This document shows, piece after piece, positions 25,404 to 33,872 of a DNA stretch of 64,000 nucleotides. The stretch is from Paenibacillus marchantiophytorum (GTDB lineage: Bacteria; Bacillota; Bacilli; Paenibacillales; NBRC-103111), in assembly GCF_014640555.1 (NCBI RefSeq), contig NZ_BMHE01000011.1, forward strand, positions 1-64,000, in the 5' to 3' direction. The first letter of the stretch is position 1; every line of letters starts with the position of its first letter. The notes beneath the pieces are model-generated. The model was not told the DNA's origin and did not search any database. It saw only the letters and a list, made by a program, of their open reading frames with translations. The translations under genes and the position numbers were made by a program.

Positions 25404-26341
25404 CTTTTTTCTCCTCCGCTTACAAGTGTTGGCTGATTGATCTTCAGCAGTTTTCTGGCATTATTCCCAAAAATAAGTTCGATGTCTGTTTCCGAAAAAC
25501 GCAGATCCCTGGTAACCCTTACTTGATCCTGCAAGTAACGATTCACGAAACCTCGCGGAAACGCACTCGAATCTGTTCCAAAAAGAATGCGTTCAGGGCC
25601 AATCAGCTCGTACGTCTTGCGAAATAGCGTCTCCAGTGTCAATTCATAAGGACTCCAGCGAATCCATTGATTAGACCCCGAAGTATCAATGTGCACATTG
25701 GGGCAGCTCCAGCACAAATGCAGCAGCTCTTGGAAGTAACCGGCTCCAAAGTGTGGAATAATGAACGGAATTTCGGGATATTCCCTGGCCACATTAAAGA
25801 TCGCTAAGGGATTAATGTTCAAGTGCTGCGCAATGCCCCCTGTATGACCTAATAGTCCAAAATGGATCAGCACCGGCAGCTTTCTTTCCGCCAAAAAGCG
25901 CCAAACCGGGGTCAGTTTCGGATCATGAAAAGGAAGCTCCACTAAGGGACCAAAGAGCTTATAACCTTTCAAACCAAGTTCGTCCACGGCTCTCTGGAGC
26001 TCCTCAGCCGCATTAGGCTCCTCTATCGAATGGTGGGCAAAGCCCGTCATGCGATCTGGATATTGCTGTATTTGCGCAGCGAGGTCATCATTGCTCCAGG
26101 CCGTAAGGAAATTGATCCCGCCAATCTGATGGCGATCCAATTCATCTATCCAGCGATCAACGAGCGGACGGCTGGCTTCCTCCTCTGAATCGGGCTGGTT
26201 GGGGAAATCCCAGGTGAGCCGCATGCGTTCGTTGCGCTCCGCTTTGTGAAGCTCAATAAATTCGTTGCGCGCCGCCCATGGCCATGGGTAAGGCAGGTGG
26301 GCGTGCAAATCAAACACTTTGAAACCATTTTTAAACAACAT
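25400..26341 (-). CDS. Amidohydrolase family (COG2159) metal-dependent hydrolase/decarboxylase-like
   Basis: 313 residues, TIM barrel. Metal ligands are visible as H-A-H in VFDLHAHLPY, His in VLIHFGLLGH and IPHFGAGYF, and Asp in LFGTDSSAFPR. Family members include hydrolases and decarboxylases of small acids and lactones; the substrate here cannot be told. AGGAGG lies 7 nt before the ATG at 26341; a longer frame upstream overlaps a terminator-like hairpin. ATGA overlap with the binding protein ties it to the transporter. Confidence 0.8.
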   Translation of the reverse strand: MLFKNGFKVFDLHAHLPYPWPWAARNEFIELHKAERNERMRLTWDFPNQPDSEEEASRPLVDRWIDELDRHQIGGINFLTAWSNDDLAAQIQQYPDRMTGFAHHSIEEPNAAEELQRAVDELGLKGYKLFGPLVELPFHDPKLTPVWRFLAERKLPVLIHFGLLGHTGGIAQHLNINPLAIFNVAREYPEIPFIIPHFGAGYFQELLHLCWSCPNVHIDTSGSNQWIRWSPYELTLETLFRKTYELIGPERILFGTDSSAFPRGFVNRYLQDQVRVTRDLRFSETDIELIFGNNARKLLKINQPTLVSGGEKR

Positions 26342-26390
26342 GGTATTCCTCCTTCTGTGTCTCTTGGTCATAAGGGTAGGTTTGAACAAC

Positions 26391-26437
26391 AAAAAGGAGA
26401 TGTGCCCTATCTTCTCAACAGAAGAAAACTCATCTCC
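26391..26437 (-). terminator. Terminator or attenuator between the ArgH-like gene and the amidohydrolase
   Basis: GGAGATG (26396-26402) pairs with CATCTCC (26431-26437), with CTTCTC/GAAGA pairing inside, and the minus strand continues TTTTT. It ends only 50 nt before the amidohydrolase ATG, leaving little room for a promoter, so partial termination within one long operon is likely. Confidence 0.7.
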
Positions 26438-26454
26438 GGGTGTCCGGTCAATTC

Positions 26455-27960
26455 TTATAGGAACAGCTTTTGAAGCTCGCGCTCAACGTCCTCTTGTGCG
26501 GCACGTATGGCTCTTCTTTTGTCGGTGAGCCAAGCTTTATCATCGTTCAATCGCTGTGTCTGTCCATTCAAGGCCCGCTCCACCTCATTGGCGTTGGGTC
26601 CTCCGATCAATGTCCTTACCTGGACGAAATGTTTGGCATTCAAGGCCAGCGCTAGTTTCTCCTCATTGAATGACAACTTCCGGCCAATGACCTCCAGCGC
26701 TGACTCGTTCAGTACACTCAAGGTCAAGAATCGTTTGTCATTGCCATTAACCAGTGCCTTGCGCACAGAATCACTGACAATATGATGGGCCGTGCGGAAG
26801 GAAAGCTTCTCCTCCCGCACCAAAGTATCTGCCAGCTCAGTGACCGTAGAGAAGCTTGCTTCTACCCTGGCCTCCAGCGCCTCCTTGTTGATCGATAGCG
26901 TTGCGATTACATTCGCCAATAGCCGATAGACCGACGAGAGAACGGCAAGACTTTTCCACGCGTATGGCTGCATATCGTCCTCCGTATCAACGATATCGCC
27001 GAAAGGTGTATTATGTATCATACTTAAAACCGTTTGTGTAAGACCAACACAACTGGACAAGAGTGACCGCATATGCTCAATCGAGACCGGATTTCGTTTC
27101 TGCGGCATGATCGAGCTAATTTGAACATAGGGCGCCGCCACCTGCAGCACCGCGAATTCCTGCGTGCTCCACAGCAGCAGCTCTTGAATGAAACGGCCGA
27201 GATTAATCGCTGCAAGCTGCACACTCGTCGCAATTTCACCGACATAATCGGCTCCGCTCACAGCGTCGTACGCATTCTCGATCAGACCATCGAAAGCCAG
27301 CAGCTCTGCTATCCGCTGCCTGTTAAGCGGAAATCCGGATGTCGTTAAAGCCGCCGCCCCCATGCTGCTGCGGTTGCAATTCGCATACGCACTTTGCAAT
27401 CGGCGGATATCGCGACTTAAACTATCCGATACAGCTGCCGTATAGTGGCCTAACGTTGTTGGCTGAGCTTGCTGCGTATGCGTATAGCCAATCATGATCG
27501 TATCCACATGCGAACGTGCAAACTGCAGCAGATGCTCTTCCAGAAATAAGGCGGATTCCAACGTATGCAGCAGCTTTTCTCTCAGCGTGAGCCGATAAAT
27601 CGCGATTCCCATATCATTGCGGCTGCGCCCGATATGCAAATTGCCTGCTGCTTCACCAGCCAACAAGTGAAGCTCCTGCTCCACTTCAAAGAATAGATCC
27701 TCAAATTCGCCTGTATAGGAAGCTTCGCGAAGCCGCTCGGCATCTAACGCTTGCAAGGCGCGTCCAATGGCGTCGGCATCTTGTTCATCAATTAACGACT
27801 GCTCGCGAAGCATAATCAAATGGGCTCTGTGAATGTCCAGCATAGGGCTTAGCAATTGCTCTTTGGCGTGGTCGTAGGCAGGGCTTAACACCACTTCCGC
27901 ATACGTCTTTCCTGGGAAAGCATGATTCTGATCTAATGCCGGAGCTGCTTGATTAGGCAT
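26455..27960 (-). CDS. Argininosuccinate lyase-like protein (fumarase/aspartase superfamily)
   Basis: 501 residues. The superfamily signature is SSIMPQKRNPVSIEH (near 275); NLHIGRSRNDM and TLGHY are further lyase blocks and HTQQAQPTTL carries the catalytic His region. It matches ArgH in layout, with a C-terminal domain AKHFVQVRTLIGGPNANEV. The context is not arginine synthesis: no argG is here, and the neighbours are a thioredoxin-like protein, a rhodanese and a flavin monooxygenase. It may instead cleave fumarate from another N- or S-succinyl compound (inference). AGGAGG precedes the ATG. Confidence 0.78.
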   Translation of the reverse strand: MPNQAAPALDQNHAFPGKTYAEVVLSPAYDHAKEQLLSPMLDIHRAHLIMLREQSLIDEQDADAIGRALQALDAERLREASYTGEFEDLFFEVEQELHLLAGEAAGNLHIGRSRNDMGIAIYRLTLREKLLHTLESALFLEEHLLQFARSHVDTIMIGYTHTQQAQPTTLGHYTAAVSDSLSRDIRRLQSAYANCNRSSMGAAALTTSGFPLNRQRIAELLAFDGLIENAYDAVSGADYVGEIATSVQLAAINLGRFIQELLLWSTQEFAVLQVAAPYVQISSIMPQKRNPVSIEHMRSLLSSCVGLTQTVLSMIHNTPFGDIVDTEDDMQPYAWKSLAVLSSVYRLLANVIATLSINKEALEARVEASFSTVTELADTLVREEKLSFRTAHHIVSDSVRKALVNGNDKRFLTLSVLNESALEVIGRKLSFNEEKLALALNAKHFVQVRTLIGGPNANEVERALNGQTQRLNDDKAWLTDKRRAIRAAQEDVERELQKLFL

Positions 27961-27972
27961 CGGAAACTCCTC

Positions 27973-28593
27973 CTAGTTGAGAATCGTGCGCAAGAATTCA
28001 ATAATGGCTGTTTGCTCCTGATTTCGTTCTTTGGGACGCTGCTCTTTCAAATAAGCAAGAAAAGCTTTGCGCACATCTTCATCTAATTCAGCAAGCGCTA
28101 GATCCCGTCCTTGCCACTGCGGATGCTGCTCCCAAAATTCATCTTTCCAATCTCGAATGCGAGCTGTTATCACATCAGGGCGTTCAATGAATACGCCAAG
28201 CTCCTCCCCCGCTTCATCAAAAAAGACATACGTAGGAATATGATTTTTTCCATCCTCTTGCAAATAAGCAGCGGCAATATCTTGGTTATCCGGGTCACGC
28301 AGCAAAATATGCAGCTTCAGCTTGCCTGTCACTTGTTCAATCTTGGCAAACAGCGGCAAATTAGCAACGACATCTCCACACCAATCATGAGCCAAAACCA
28401 ATACATGAACAGGCTCGGCAAGCCCTGCGAAATAGGCAAGCTCCTGCTCGCTTAATACATAATGATCGTAATTGTCCTGCAGCCTGTCGACATTTACTTG
28501 GGCATTTCCAATAAATTGCGGGTACGTCAAAGCTTCCCTAAACGCTCTTTCCCTGCGTTCTTGCGAAATGCCCGTTACTTTTTGAATACTCAT
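27973..28593 (-). CDS. Thioredoxin-like protein with a single active-site cysteine
   Basis: 206 residues. Thioredoxin fold with HVLVLAHDWCGDVVANLP in place of a CxxC site; the second Cys is Val, so dithiol-disulphide exchange is not possible in the usual way. HIPTYVFFDEAGEELG is the cis-Pro loop. A one-cysteine protein could form mixed disulphides or carry a persulphide, which would suit the rhodanese encoded next. AGGAGG precedes the ATG. The gap of 112 bp to the rhodanese holds a possible promoter. Confidence 0.72.
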   Translation of the reverse strand: MSIQKVTGISQERRERAFREALTYPQFIGNAQVNVDRLQDNYDHYVLSEQELAYFAGLAEPVHVLVLAHDWCGDVVANLPLFAKIEQVTGKLKLHILLRDPDNQDIAAAYLQEDGKNHIPTYVFFDEAGEELGVFIERPDVITARIRDWKDEFWEQHPQWQGRDLALAELDEDVRKAFLAYLKEQRPKERNQEQTAIIEFLRTILN

Positions 28594-28653
28594 CGGTCAT
28601 CCTCCTGCTGTCAATTTGTTAAATTCCAATTTGTTTACTTGGTTATTAACCGA

Positions 28654-28683
28654 ATGGTAACACCGGCCCCCAAATTCTGTCAA
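28654..28683 (-). promoter_or_regulatory. Possible internal promoter before the thioredoxin-like gene
   Basis: Minus strand: TTGACA (28678-28683), 18 nt, TACCAT (28654-28659). The -35 is perfect and the -10 weak. Confidence 0.35.
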
Positions 28684-28705
28684 ATAGATCTTTTCTATTC
28701 AACCT

Positions 28706-29548
28706 TTATCGAACACATTCCGTATGCTCGTCATTTCCCCACTCATCCCACGAACCCTCATAGGGGCGAATATCTGGATAACCCATTAATCGTAAAATAA
28801 AATACGTATGCGCTCCCCGCTGATTCGATTGGCAATAAGGAATAATCGTATGGCCTGGTCGCACGCCTAGCGTTTCGAATTCTTGTTTTAATGTTGTATA
28901 ATTCTTGAAATGCACAACACCGTTGCCGTCAGCAGGGCCTAGCGCATCCTTCCACTCTTTATGGATCGCCCCATTGATATGGCCGCCCTTCCGATTCGTA
29001 CGCTGATCGGCCCCCGTATACTCAAGCGCTGAGCGAGCATCCACTAGAATGGCGTTATCCACACCATTTTGTATACTTTCTTTGGTAACGACTAGCTGAT
29101 CTTGAGCAGCCAAATCAATCCTTCCTTCTGCCACCTCTGCCGCTTGTGTCGACACCGCATTGCCTGCTGCGAGCCAAGCTGTGTAACCGCCGTGAAGCAA
29201 CTTTACGCGATCCTTCAGTCCGAAATATTCCAGCACATAGAAGATGCGCGTCGCAAATACACCCGCTCCATCGTCGTACACGATAATCGTTGTATCCCTG
29301 CTAACTCCGCGTTTCTCAAGTTCACGTTGAATCATCTCTGGAGCAGCGAAGGCAGGACGCTCTGCATCCTTCACTACCTTCACAGGCAAGCTGATAGCTC
29401 CAGGGATATGCCCGGATTCATAGCCTTGCGTTCGCGTATCCAAAACAACGATATCTGGGTTGCTGCTGTTATCTTTCACCCACTGGGCATCGACCAGCAA
29501 ATGTTGGTTAGGATAATCGGACTGTTCGTACTCATTCTGAATGGTCAT
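28706..29548 (-). CDS. Two-domain rhodanese-type sulfurtransferase
   Basis: 280 residues with tandem rhodanese domains. The N-terminal one is inactive-type (VVLDTRTQGYESGHIPGAI, HGGYTAW); the C-terminal one carries the catalytic Cys in the loop IPYCQSNQRGAH, near residue 238. Members move sulfane sulfur from thiosulfate or mercaptopyruvate to an acceptor such as cyanide or a thiol. Located between a flavin monooxygenase and a thioredoxin-like protein in one orientation, it fits an organosulfur pathway. GGGGGG lies 8 nt before the ATG. Confidence 0.85.
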   Translation of the reverse strand: MTIQNEYEQSDYPNQHLLVDAQWVKDNSSNPDIVVLDTRTQGYESGHIPGAISLPVKVVKDAERPAFAAPEMIQRELEKRGVSRDTTIIVYDDGAGVFATRIFYVLEYFGLKDRVKLLHGGYTAWLAAGNAVSTQAAEVAEGRIDLAAQDQLVVTKESIQNGVDNAILVDARSALEYTGADQRTNRKGGHINGAIHKEWKDALGPADGNGVVHFKNYTTLKQEFETLGVRPGHTIIPYCQSNQRGAHTYFILRLMGYPDIRPYEGSWDEWGNDEHTECVR

Positions 29549-29573
29549 ATCTGATTCCCCCCTTTACTCCCTA

Positions 29574-30875
29574 TTATAGACCTAAATTCTCACGCAATGT
29601 ACGGCCTGTATAGGATTCCGGGAACAAGCCTCTTCGCTGCAATTCCGGTACGACTAGGTCCAGAAAATCCTCCACGCCCCCAAATGACAGCTGAGGCATC
29701 ACACTAAAGCCATCCGCCGCACCGGTCGTATACCATTCCTCCATCACGTCGGCTATTTGCTCGGCCGTGCCGGCTATGCAGAGCTGGCCATTGCCGATCC
29801 AATGTTTCGTCAAAAATTCCCGCAGCGTCAGCTGCTCCCTTTGCACAATGTTAAGCACCATTTGATAGAAAGTTTGATACGCATTGACTTGGGTTGATTC
29901 CGGCAGTTCAGGGAAAGGGTCATCGAGCCCATACACCGAAAAATCGATCCCCAGCAGGTTGGATAAGGACATCACGGAACGTTCGATGGAGCCCAGCTCA
30001 CTTAGCTCACTTGCCTTCTCCCTGGCTTCAGCTTCCGTTGCCCCCACGATAACATGCAAACCAGGTAAAATTTTGATGCTGCCCGGAGAGCGCCCCTCCT
30101 TCGCCGTCCTTGCTTTCACATCTTGATAGAAAAGCCTAGCCTCCTCAATCGTATGCTGAACCGTAAAAATAAGCTCGGCATAGCGCGCAGCCAAATTCTT
30201 TCCTTCGTCAGAAGCGCCTGCCTGCACAAGAATAGGCCTGCCTTGCGGCGGACGCATAATGTTAAGAGCACCTCGCACCGTAAAGTAGGTCCCCTGATGA
30301 TGAATATCATGGACCTTATTGGCATTCGCATAAATCCCCGACACCTTATCTTGAACAAGGGCATCTTCTTCCCAGCTATCCCAAAGCTTGAGCACGACAT
30401 CGGCGAATTCCTGTGCCCTCGCATAGCGGTGTGAATGGGACGGCAGCTGCTCCATCCCGAAGTTATGCGCTGTTCGCTGCACCCCCGTCGTCACCATATT
30501 CCACCCCGCGCGCCCGCCGCTAATATGATCAAGCGATGCGAACAATCTCGCCACATTATACGGTTCATTGAAGCTTGTAGACATGGTAGCGATCAATCCA
30601 ATGTTCTCTGTCACCGCCGCAATAGCAGATAATAACGTTAACGGTTCAAAGCCAAATATGGGGCCATGCTGAACAGCCTTGACTTCAACCGACAAGCCAT
30701 CCGCCAGAAAAAGCGAATCAATTCGCGCAGCCTCCGCCTTCTGCGCCAGCCGCTGGAAATGCTTGATGTCATGGATCTCCTCAACTTTGGTGCTCGCATG
30801 ACGCCATGCTCCCCGATGTGATCCGGCATTATGCAGCATGAGATTCAGAATCATTCTTCCATTTGTTTTACTCAT
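29574..30875 (-). CDS. LLM-class FMN-dependent monooxygenase (NtaA/SnaA/DszA family)
   Basis: 433 residues, luciferase-like TIM barrel of the NtaA/SnaA/DszA group: WRHASTKVEEIHDIKHF, DSLFLADGLSV, FEPLTLLSAIAAVTENIG, SGGRAGWNMVTT, GRPILVQAGASDEGKNLAA. These enzymes use FMNH2 from a separate reductase to oxidise substrates such as nitrilotriacetate, dibenzothiophene sulfone or alkyl-sulfur compounds. First gene of the run; the sulfurtransferase downstream points to C-S cleavage. The ATG at 30875 with AAAGG 8 nt upstream is preferred to the GTG at 30884. Confidence 0.82.
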   Translation of the reverse strand: MSKTNGRMILNLMLHNAGSHRGAWRHASTKVEEIHDIKHFQRLAQKAEAARIDSLFLADGLSVEVKAVQHGPIFGFEPLTLLSAIAAVTENIGLIATMSTSFNEPYNVARLFASLDHISGGRAGWNMVTTGVQRTAHNFGMEQLPSHSHRYARAQEFADVVLKLWDSWEEDALVQDKVSGIYANANKVHDIHHQGTYFTVRGALNIMRPPQGRPILVQAGASDEGKNLAARYAELIFTVQHTIEEARLFYQDVKARTAKEGRSPGSIKILPGLHVIVGATEAEAREKASELSELGSIERSVMSLSNLLGIDFSVYGLDDPFPELPESTQVNAYQTFYQMVLNIVQREQLTLREFLTKHWIGNGQLCIAGTAEQIADVMEEWYTTGAADGFSVMPQLSFGGVEDFLDLVVPELQRRGLFPESYTGRTLRENLGL

Positions 30876-30956
30876 AATCATCACCTTTGCCTGTAAATGG
30901 AATGGACTTTCAGAGTGAAAAGAACCCTCGTGCTTTAATTGTAAATATTTCCACCG

Positions 30957-30972
30957 ACTTTGTAAACAAAGT
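30957..30972. promoter_or_regulatory. Palindromic operator-like site upstream of the monooxygenase
   Basis: ACTTTGTAAACAAAGT, a 6-bp perfect arm pair around TAAA, lies 82 bp before the start codon, flanked by a further CCGACT/AGTCGG pair. It could bind a repressor; the family is not known. Confidence 0.35.
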
Positions 30973-30997
30973 TTAGTGGAATAGTCGGAATTAAATT

Positions 30998-31023
30998 AGA
31001 GGAAGCGCATTTGTGCTTCCTCT
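30998..31023. terminator. Hairpin between the GH95 and monooxygenase genes
   Basis: AGAGGAAGC (30998-31006) pairs with GCTTCCTCT (31015-31023). T-runs on either side are poor. It may end transcripts from the GH95 gene, whose stop is 320 bp away. Confidence 0.5.
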
Positions 31024-31076
31024 TCGGTAAGAAAACGGCTTTGCCGCCCTGATCAATCAGCCTCTTAGTAGCGAAA

Positions 31077-31311
31077 AAACCTGTTAAGGGAACTAGAGGA
31101 CGCTATATAGGCAAATAGCAGGGATGCTGGGGTATTAGCGGAACTACAGGGTCTTATTTCCACGAAAAACGCTGAATTTGCCTTGGAAACAGCAAAATAG
31201 CGGATTGTAGTTCCCTAACCCCTGCGATATGGATACTTTTGGCTAGAATAGCGGACTGTAGTTCCCTCCCTCTGTTCGCACAGGTTGGCTTGAGTAACTC
31301 CGCGTTCACTC
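31077..31311. repeat. Dispersed intergenic repeat A, copy 2
   Basis: Two direct cores at about 31192-31216 and 31248-31268 (AGCGGACTGTAGTTCCCT) and the tail GAGTAACTCCGCGTTCAC. An inverted core at 31087-31106 (AGGGAACTAgAGgaCGCTAT) can pair with 31248-31267 at 17 of 20 positions, so the element can form a long hairpin. No gene was seen between 30876 and 31343. Confidence 0.8.
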
Positions 31312-31343
31312 CAAATCATATAAACTCTTATATATTAAGAAAT

Positions 31344-33665
31344 TTAGTTGCTTTCCCTCACAGCTTCTCCCAATGCGGGAAGGATCATATATCTTCCCCC
31401 TAATTCCACAGGGAATTGAAGGAGTGGATTGTCCGCCGATTGACGAGCCAGCATGCGGCCAGCCTCATTGGTTACCGCAAGAGGCACTGCGCTGCGTATC
31501 GTGCAGGTTCCACTCTGCGCAGCAAGCAGCGCGCCTCGGGCAAGTACGCCATCATGCCACGCGATGTCGACTTCATATCCGCCGCGGGCGCGCAAACCGC
31601 GGACACGCCCGCTTGGCCAAGCGCTTGGCAGCGCGGGGAGCAGTACAATCTCATCCCTGTGGGATTGCAGCAGCATTTCGGCTATCGCAGCCGTCGCGCC
31701 GAAGTTGGCATCAATTTGAAAAGGCGGATGTTCGCCAAACAAATTCGGATGCACAGCATGGTCCAGCAGTGCGACAACATTGGCATGCGCCTGGTCGCCC
31801 TCATTCAACCTCGCCCAGAAGTTGATGATCCATGCGCGGCTCCAACCCGTATGACCCCCGCCGTTGGCAAGCCGTCTTTCCAGCGTAAGGCGTGCTGCTT
31901 GCGCCAATTCAGGCGTATGATGAATCGTAATCTGCTCGCCTGGATGCAGAGCAAACAAGTGAGAGATATGACGATGACCAGGTTCCAGCTCCTCATAATC
32001 TTCAGCCCATTCCATCAACTGCCCGTGCTGACCTATCGCAGGCTTAGGAAGACGCCCCCTTGACTCCGCCACTTGTTCGAGGAACAAGTCATCTTCGCCG
32101 AGCAGCCGTCCTGCTTCCACACATGCCCCAAAAAGCGCATGAATGATTTGCGAATCCATCGATGGACCAATGCTGAGACAGCCGCTATTGCCACTAGGCA
32201 AACGGTACGTGTTTTCTGGCGAGAGGGATGGAACGGTCACAAGGCGACCCTGCTCATCCTCCACAAGAAAATCAAGAAAGAACAGCGCCGCTTCCTTGAG
32301 AATCGGATACGCCCGTTTACGGAGGAACTCCTTGTCCAAATTAAATCGATAATGCTCCCACAGATGCAAAGACAGCCAGGCGCCGCCCATTGGCCAAAAG
32401 ACAGCCGGCACATAGATGCCGCAAATGTCCGTCTCCGCCCATAGATTCGTCGCATGATGCGCTGTGAAGCCGCGGGCACCGTAGATCTCCTTGGCGGTCT
32501 TTCGCCCATTCTCGCACAGCCGATCCAGAAGGTCGAATACGGGTTCGTGGCATTCCGCTAGATTGCAAACTTCGGCAGGCCAATAGTTCATTTGCAAATT
32601 AATATTCAAATGAAAGTCGCTTTCCCATGGGGGCGTATGACTTTCATTCCATATGCCTTGCAGATTAGCGGGCAACGAACCCGGACGGGAGCTCGCCATG
32701 AGCAAATAGCGGCCGAATTGAAAAAACAGCACTTCCAATCCATGATCTGATTCCCCAGCCCGTATCCGCAGCAACCGTTCGTCAGTAGGCAGCTCAGACC
32801 CCTCCTCATCAGGCGCATCGATCTCCAACTGAACGCGCTCAAATATCGCGCGATGCTCAGCATCATGCGCTTCGCGAATCGCCTCAACCCCCTTGGCAGC
32901 AGCCGCTTCAACACGCGAACAGCATATCGCAAGCGGATCTTCATAACGAAACGTTGTCGCCGCTGCCACATACAAGGTTACGCAATCAGCAGACTCCACA
33001 GAGAGGTAATCACCGATGATTCGTACCGCGCCGCCCTCTGCTACAGCATGCAGCACGGCTGAATAGTGGACGCCATCAGGCCCGCATTGACCGCACATCT
33101 GAATGCTGTCAGCCCCCTTTCGCCCTGTCGTTCCCTCGAAAGGACGCCGACTCAGATTAGCCGCGAAGCTCAGCGCTCCAGGCCGATCTGACGTAAGCCT
33201 AACAACAATCACATGATCCACCGTGCTGGCCATTATTTCCCTTTGATACTTCGTATCTCCCAATCTGTAGGACACTTTGATAATGCCCGACGCCAAATCC
33301 AGTTCCCGCACATAATCATGGACGTCCCCATCCATGTCGCCAAAATACAAGTGGATATCCCCCAGTGTTTGATAAGGAGCCAAATACTTGGGCGCCGCCG
33401 TCAACGCCATCCGCGCCAAATATTCCGCATCTTGCGGGCGGCCTTCGAACATCAAGCGACGAATTTCTTCCAGATGTTTGTGTGCGTCAGGCTGCTCTCT
33501 CGTCTTAGGTCCCCCATACCATAGGGAATCTTCATTGAGTTGCATCCGCTCTTCCTTGATCCTGCCGAATACCATAGCGCCCAGCCGTCCATTCCCAACA
33601 GGAAGTGCTTGCACCCAAGCGTCAGCAGGCTGTTTGTACCATAGTTTCAAATCTTGCGCGCACAT
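31344..33665 (-). CDS. GH95 family alpha-L-fucosidase (or alpha-L-galactosidase)
   Basis: 773 residues, no signal peptide, so probably intracellular. N-terminal beta domain with [15 protein letters not shown] and LWYGGP; (alpha/alpha)6 domain with [18 protein letters not shown] (the two Asn that activate water, near 357), the acid Glu in SLSPEN (near 483) and the Asp in [16 protein letters not shown] (near 654). GH95 enzymes release L-fucose from 1,2-alpha linkages of xyloglucan or glycans. It lies behind an Lpl-type ABC importer, which may bring in the oligosaccharide. The start is ATG 33665 or TTG 33674; the ribosome site is equally poor for both. The last codons resemble dispersed repeat B. 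Confidence 0.87.
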   Translation of the reverse strand: MCAQDLKLWYKQPADAWVQALPVGNGRLGAMVFGRIKEERMQLNEDSLWYGGPKTREQPDAHKHLEEIRRLMFEGRPQDAEYLARMALTAAPKYLAPYQTLGDIHLYFGDMDGDVHDYVRELDLASGIIKVSYRLGDTKYQREIMASTVDHVIVVRLTSDRPGALSFAANLSRRPFEGTTGRKGADSIQMCGQCGPDGVHYSAVLHAVAEGGAVRIIGDYLSVESADCVTLYVAAATTFRYEDPLAICCSRVEAAAAKGVEAIREAHDAEHRAIFERVQLEIDAPDEEGSELPTDERLLRIRAGESDHGLEVLFFQFGRYLLMASSRPGSLPANLQGIWNESHTPPWESDFHLNINLQMNYWPAEVCNLAECHEPVFDLLDRLCENGRKTAKEIYGARGFTAHHATNLWAETDICGIYVPAVFWPMGGAWLSLHLWEHYRFNLDKEFLRKRAYPILKEAALFFLDFLVEDEQGRLVTVPSLSPENTYRLPSGNSGCLSIGPSMDSQIIHALFGACVEAGRLLGEDDLFLEQVAESRGRLPKPAIGQHGQLMEWAEDYEELEPGHRHISHLFALHPGEQITIHHTPELAQAARLTLERRLANGGGHTGWSRAWIINFWARLNEGDQAHANVVALLDHAVHPNLFGEHPPFQIDANFGATAAIAEMLLQSHRDEIVLLPALPSAWPSGRVRGLRARGGYEVDIAWHDGVLARGALLAAQSGTCTIRSAVPLAVTNEAGRMLARQSADNPLLQFPVELGGRYMILPALGEAVRESN

Positions 33666-33816
33666 GAGAATCAACCGTCCTTTTTGGCTGTATGGTGAAA
33701 GCTGAGATTGCGTAGTGAAACTTACCCATCCCGCTGGGTAATTTCAATATGGACGCCGCTTACTTGAACAGTTGGAATTCGTATAATTGCCTTATGAGTC
33801 GTGGTAGCCCTAAGAG

Positions 33817-33854
33817 AAAACCCGACAACGCCTAAATTACGGCACGATCGGGTT
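33817..33854 (-). terminator. Terminator behind the SBP gene
   Basis: AACCCGA (33819-33825) pairs with TCGGGTT (33848-33854); the minus strand continues TTTT. A further small hairpin (TTACCCA/TGGGTAA at 33722-33741) lies before GH95. Confidence 0.75.
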
Positions 33855-33872
33855 GAATGGTTGTCGACTTTC

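Noticed and set aside
26455-27960. Arginine biosynthesis argH
   Set aside because: No argG or other arginine genes nearby, and all neighbours are redox or sulfur enzymes; kept as ArgH-like only.
33722-33741. Hairpin TTACCCA/TGGGTAA as a terminator
   Set aside because: There is no T-run on either strand; the terminator at 33817-33854 already ends the SBP transcript.
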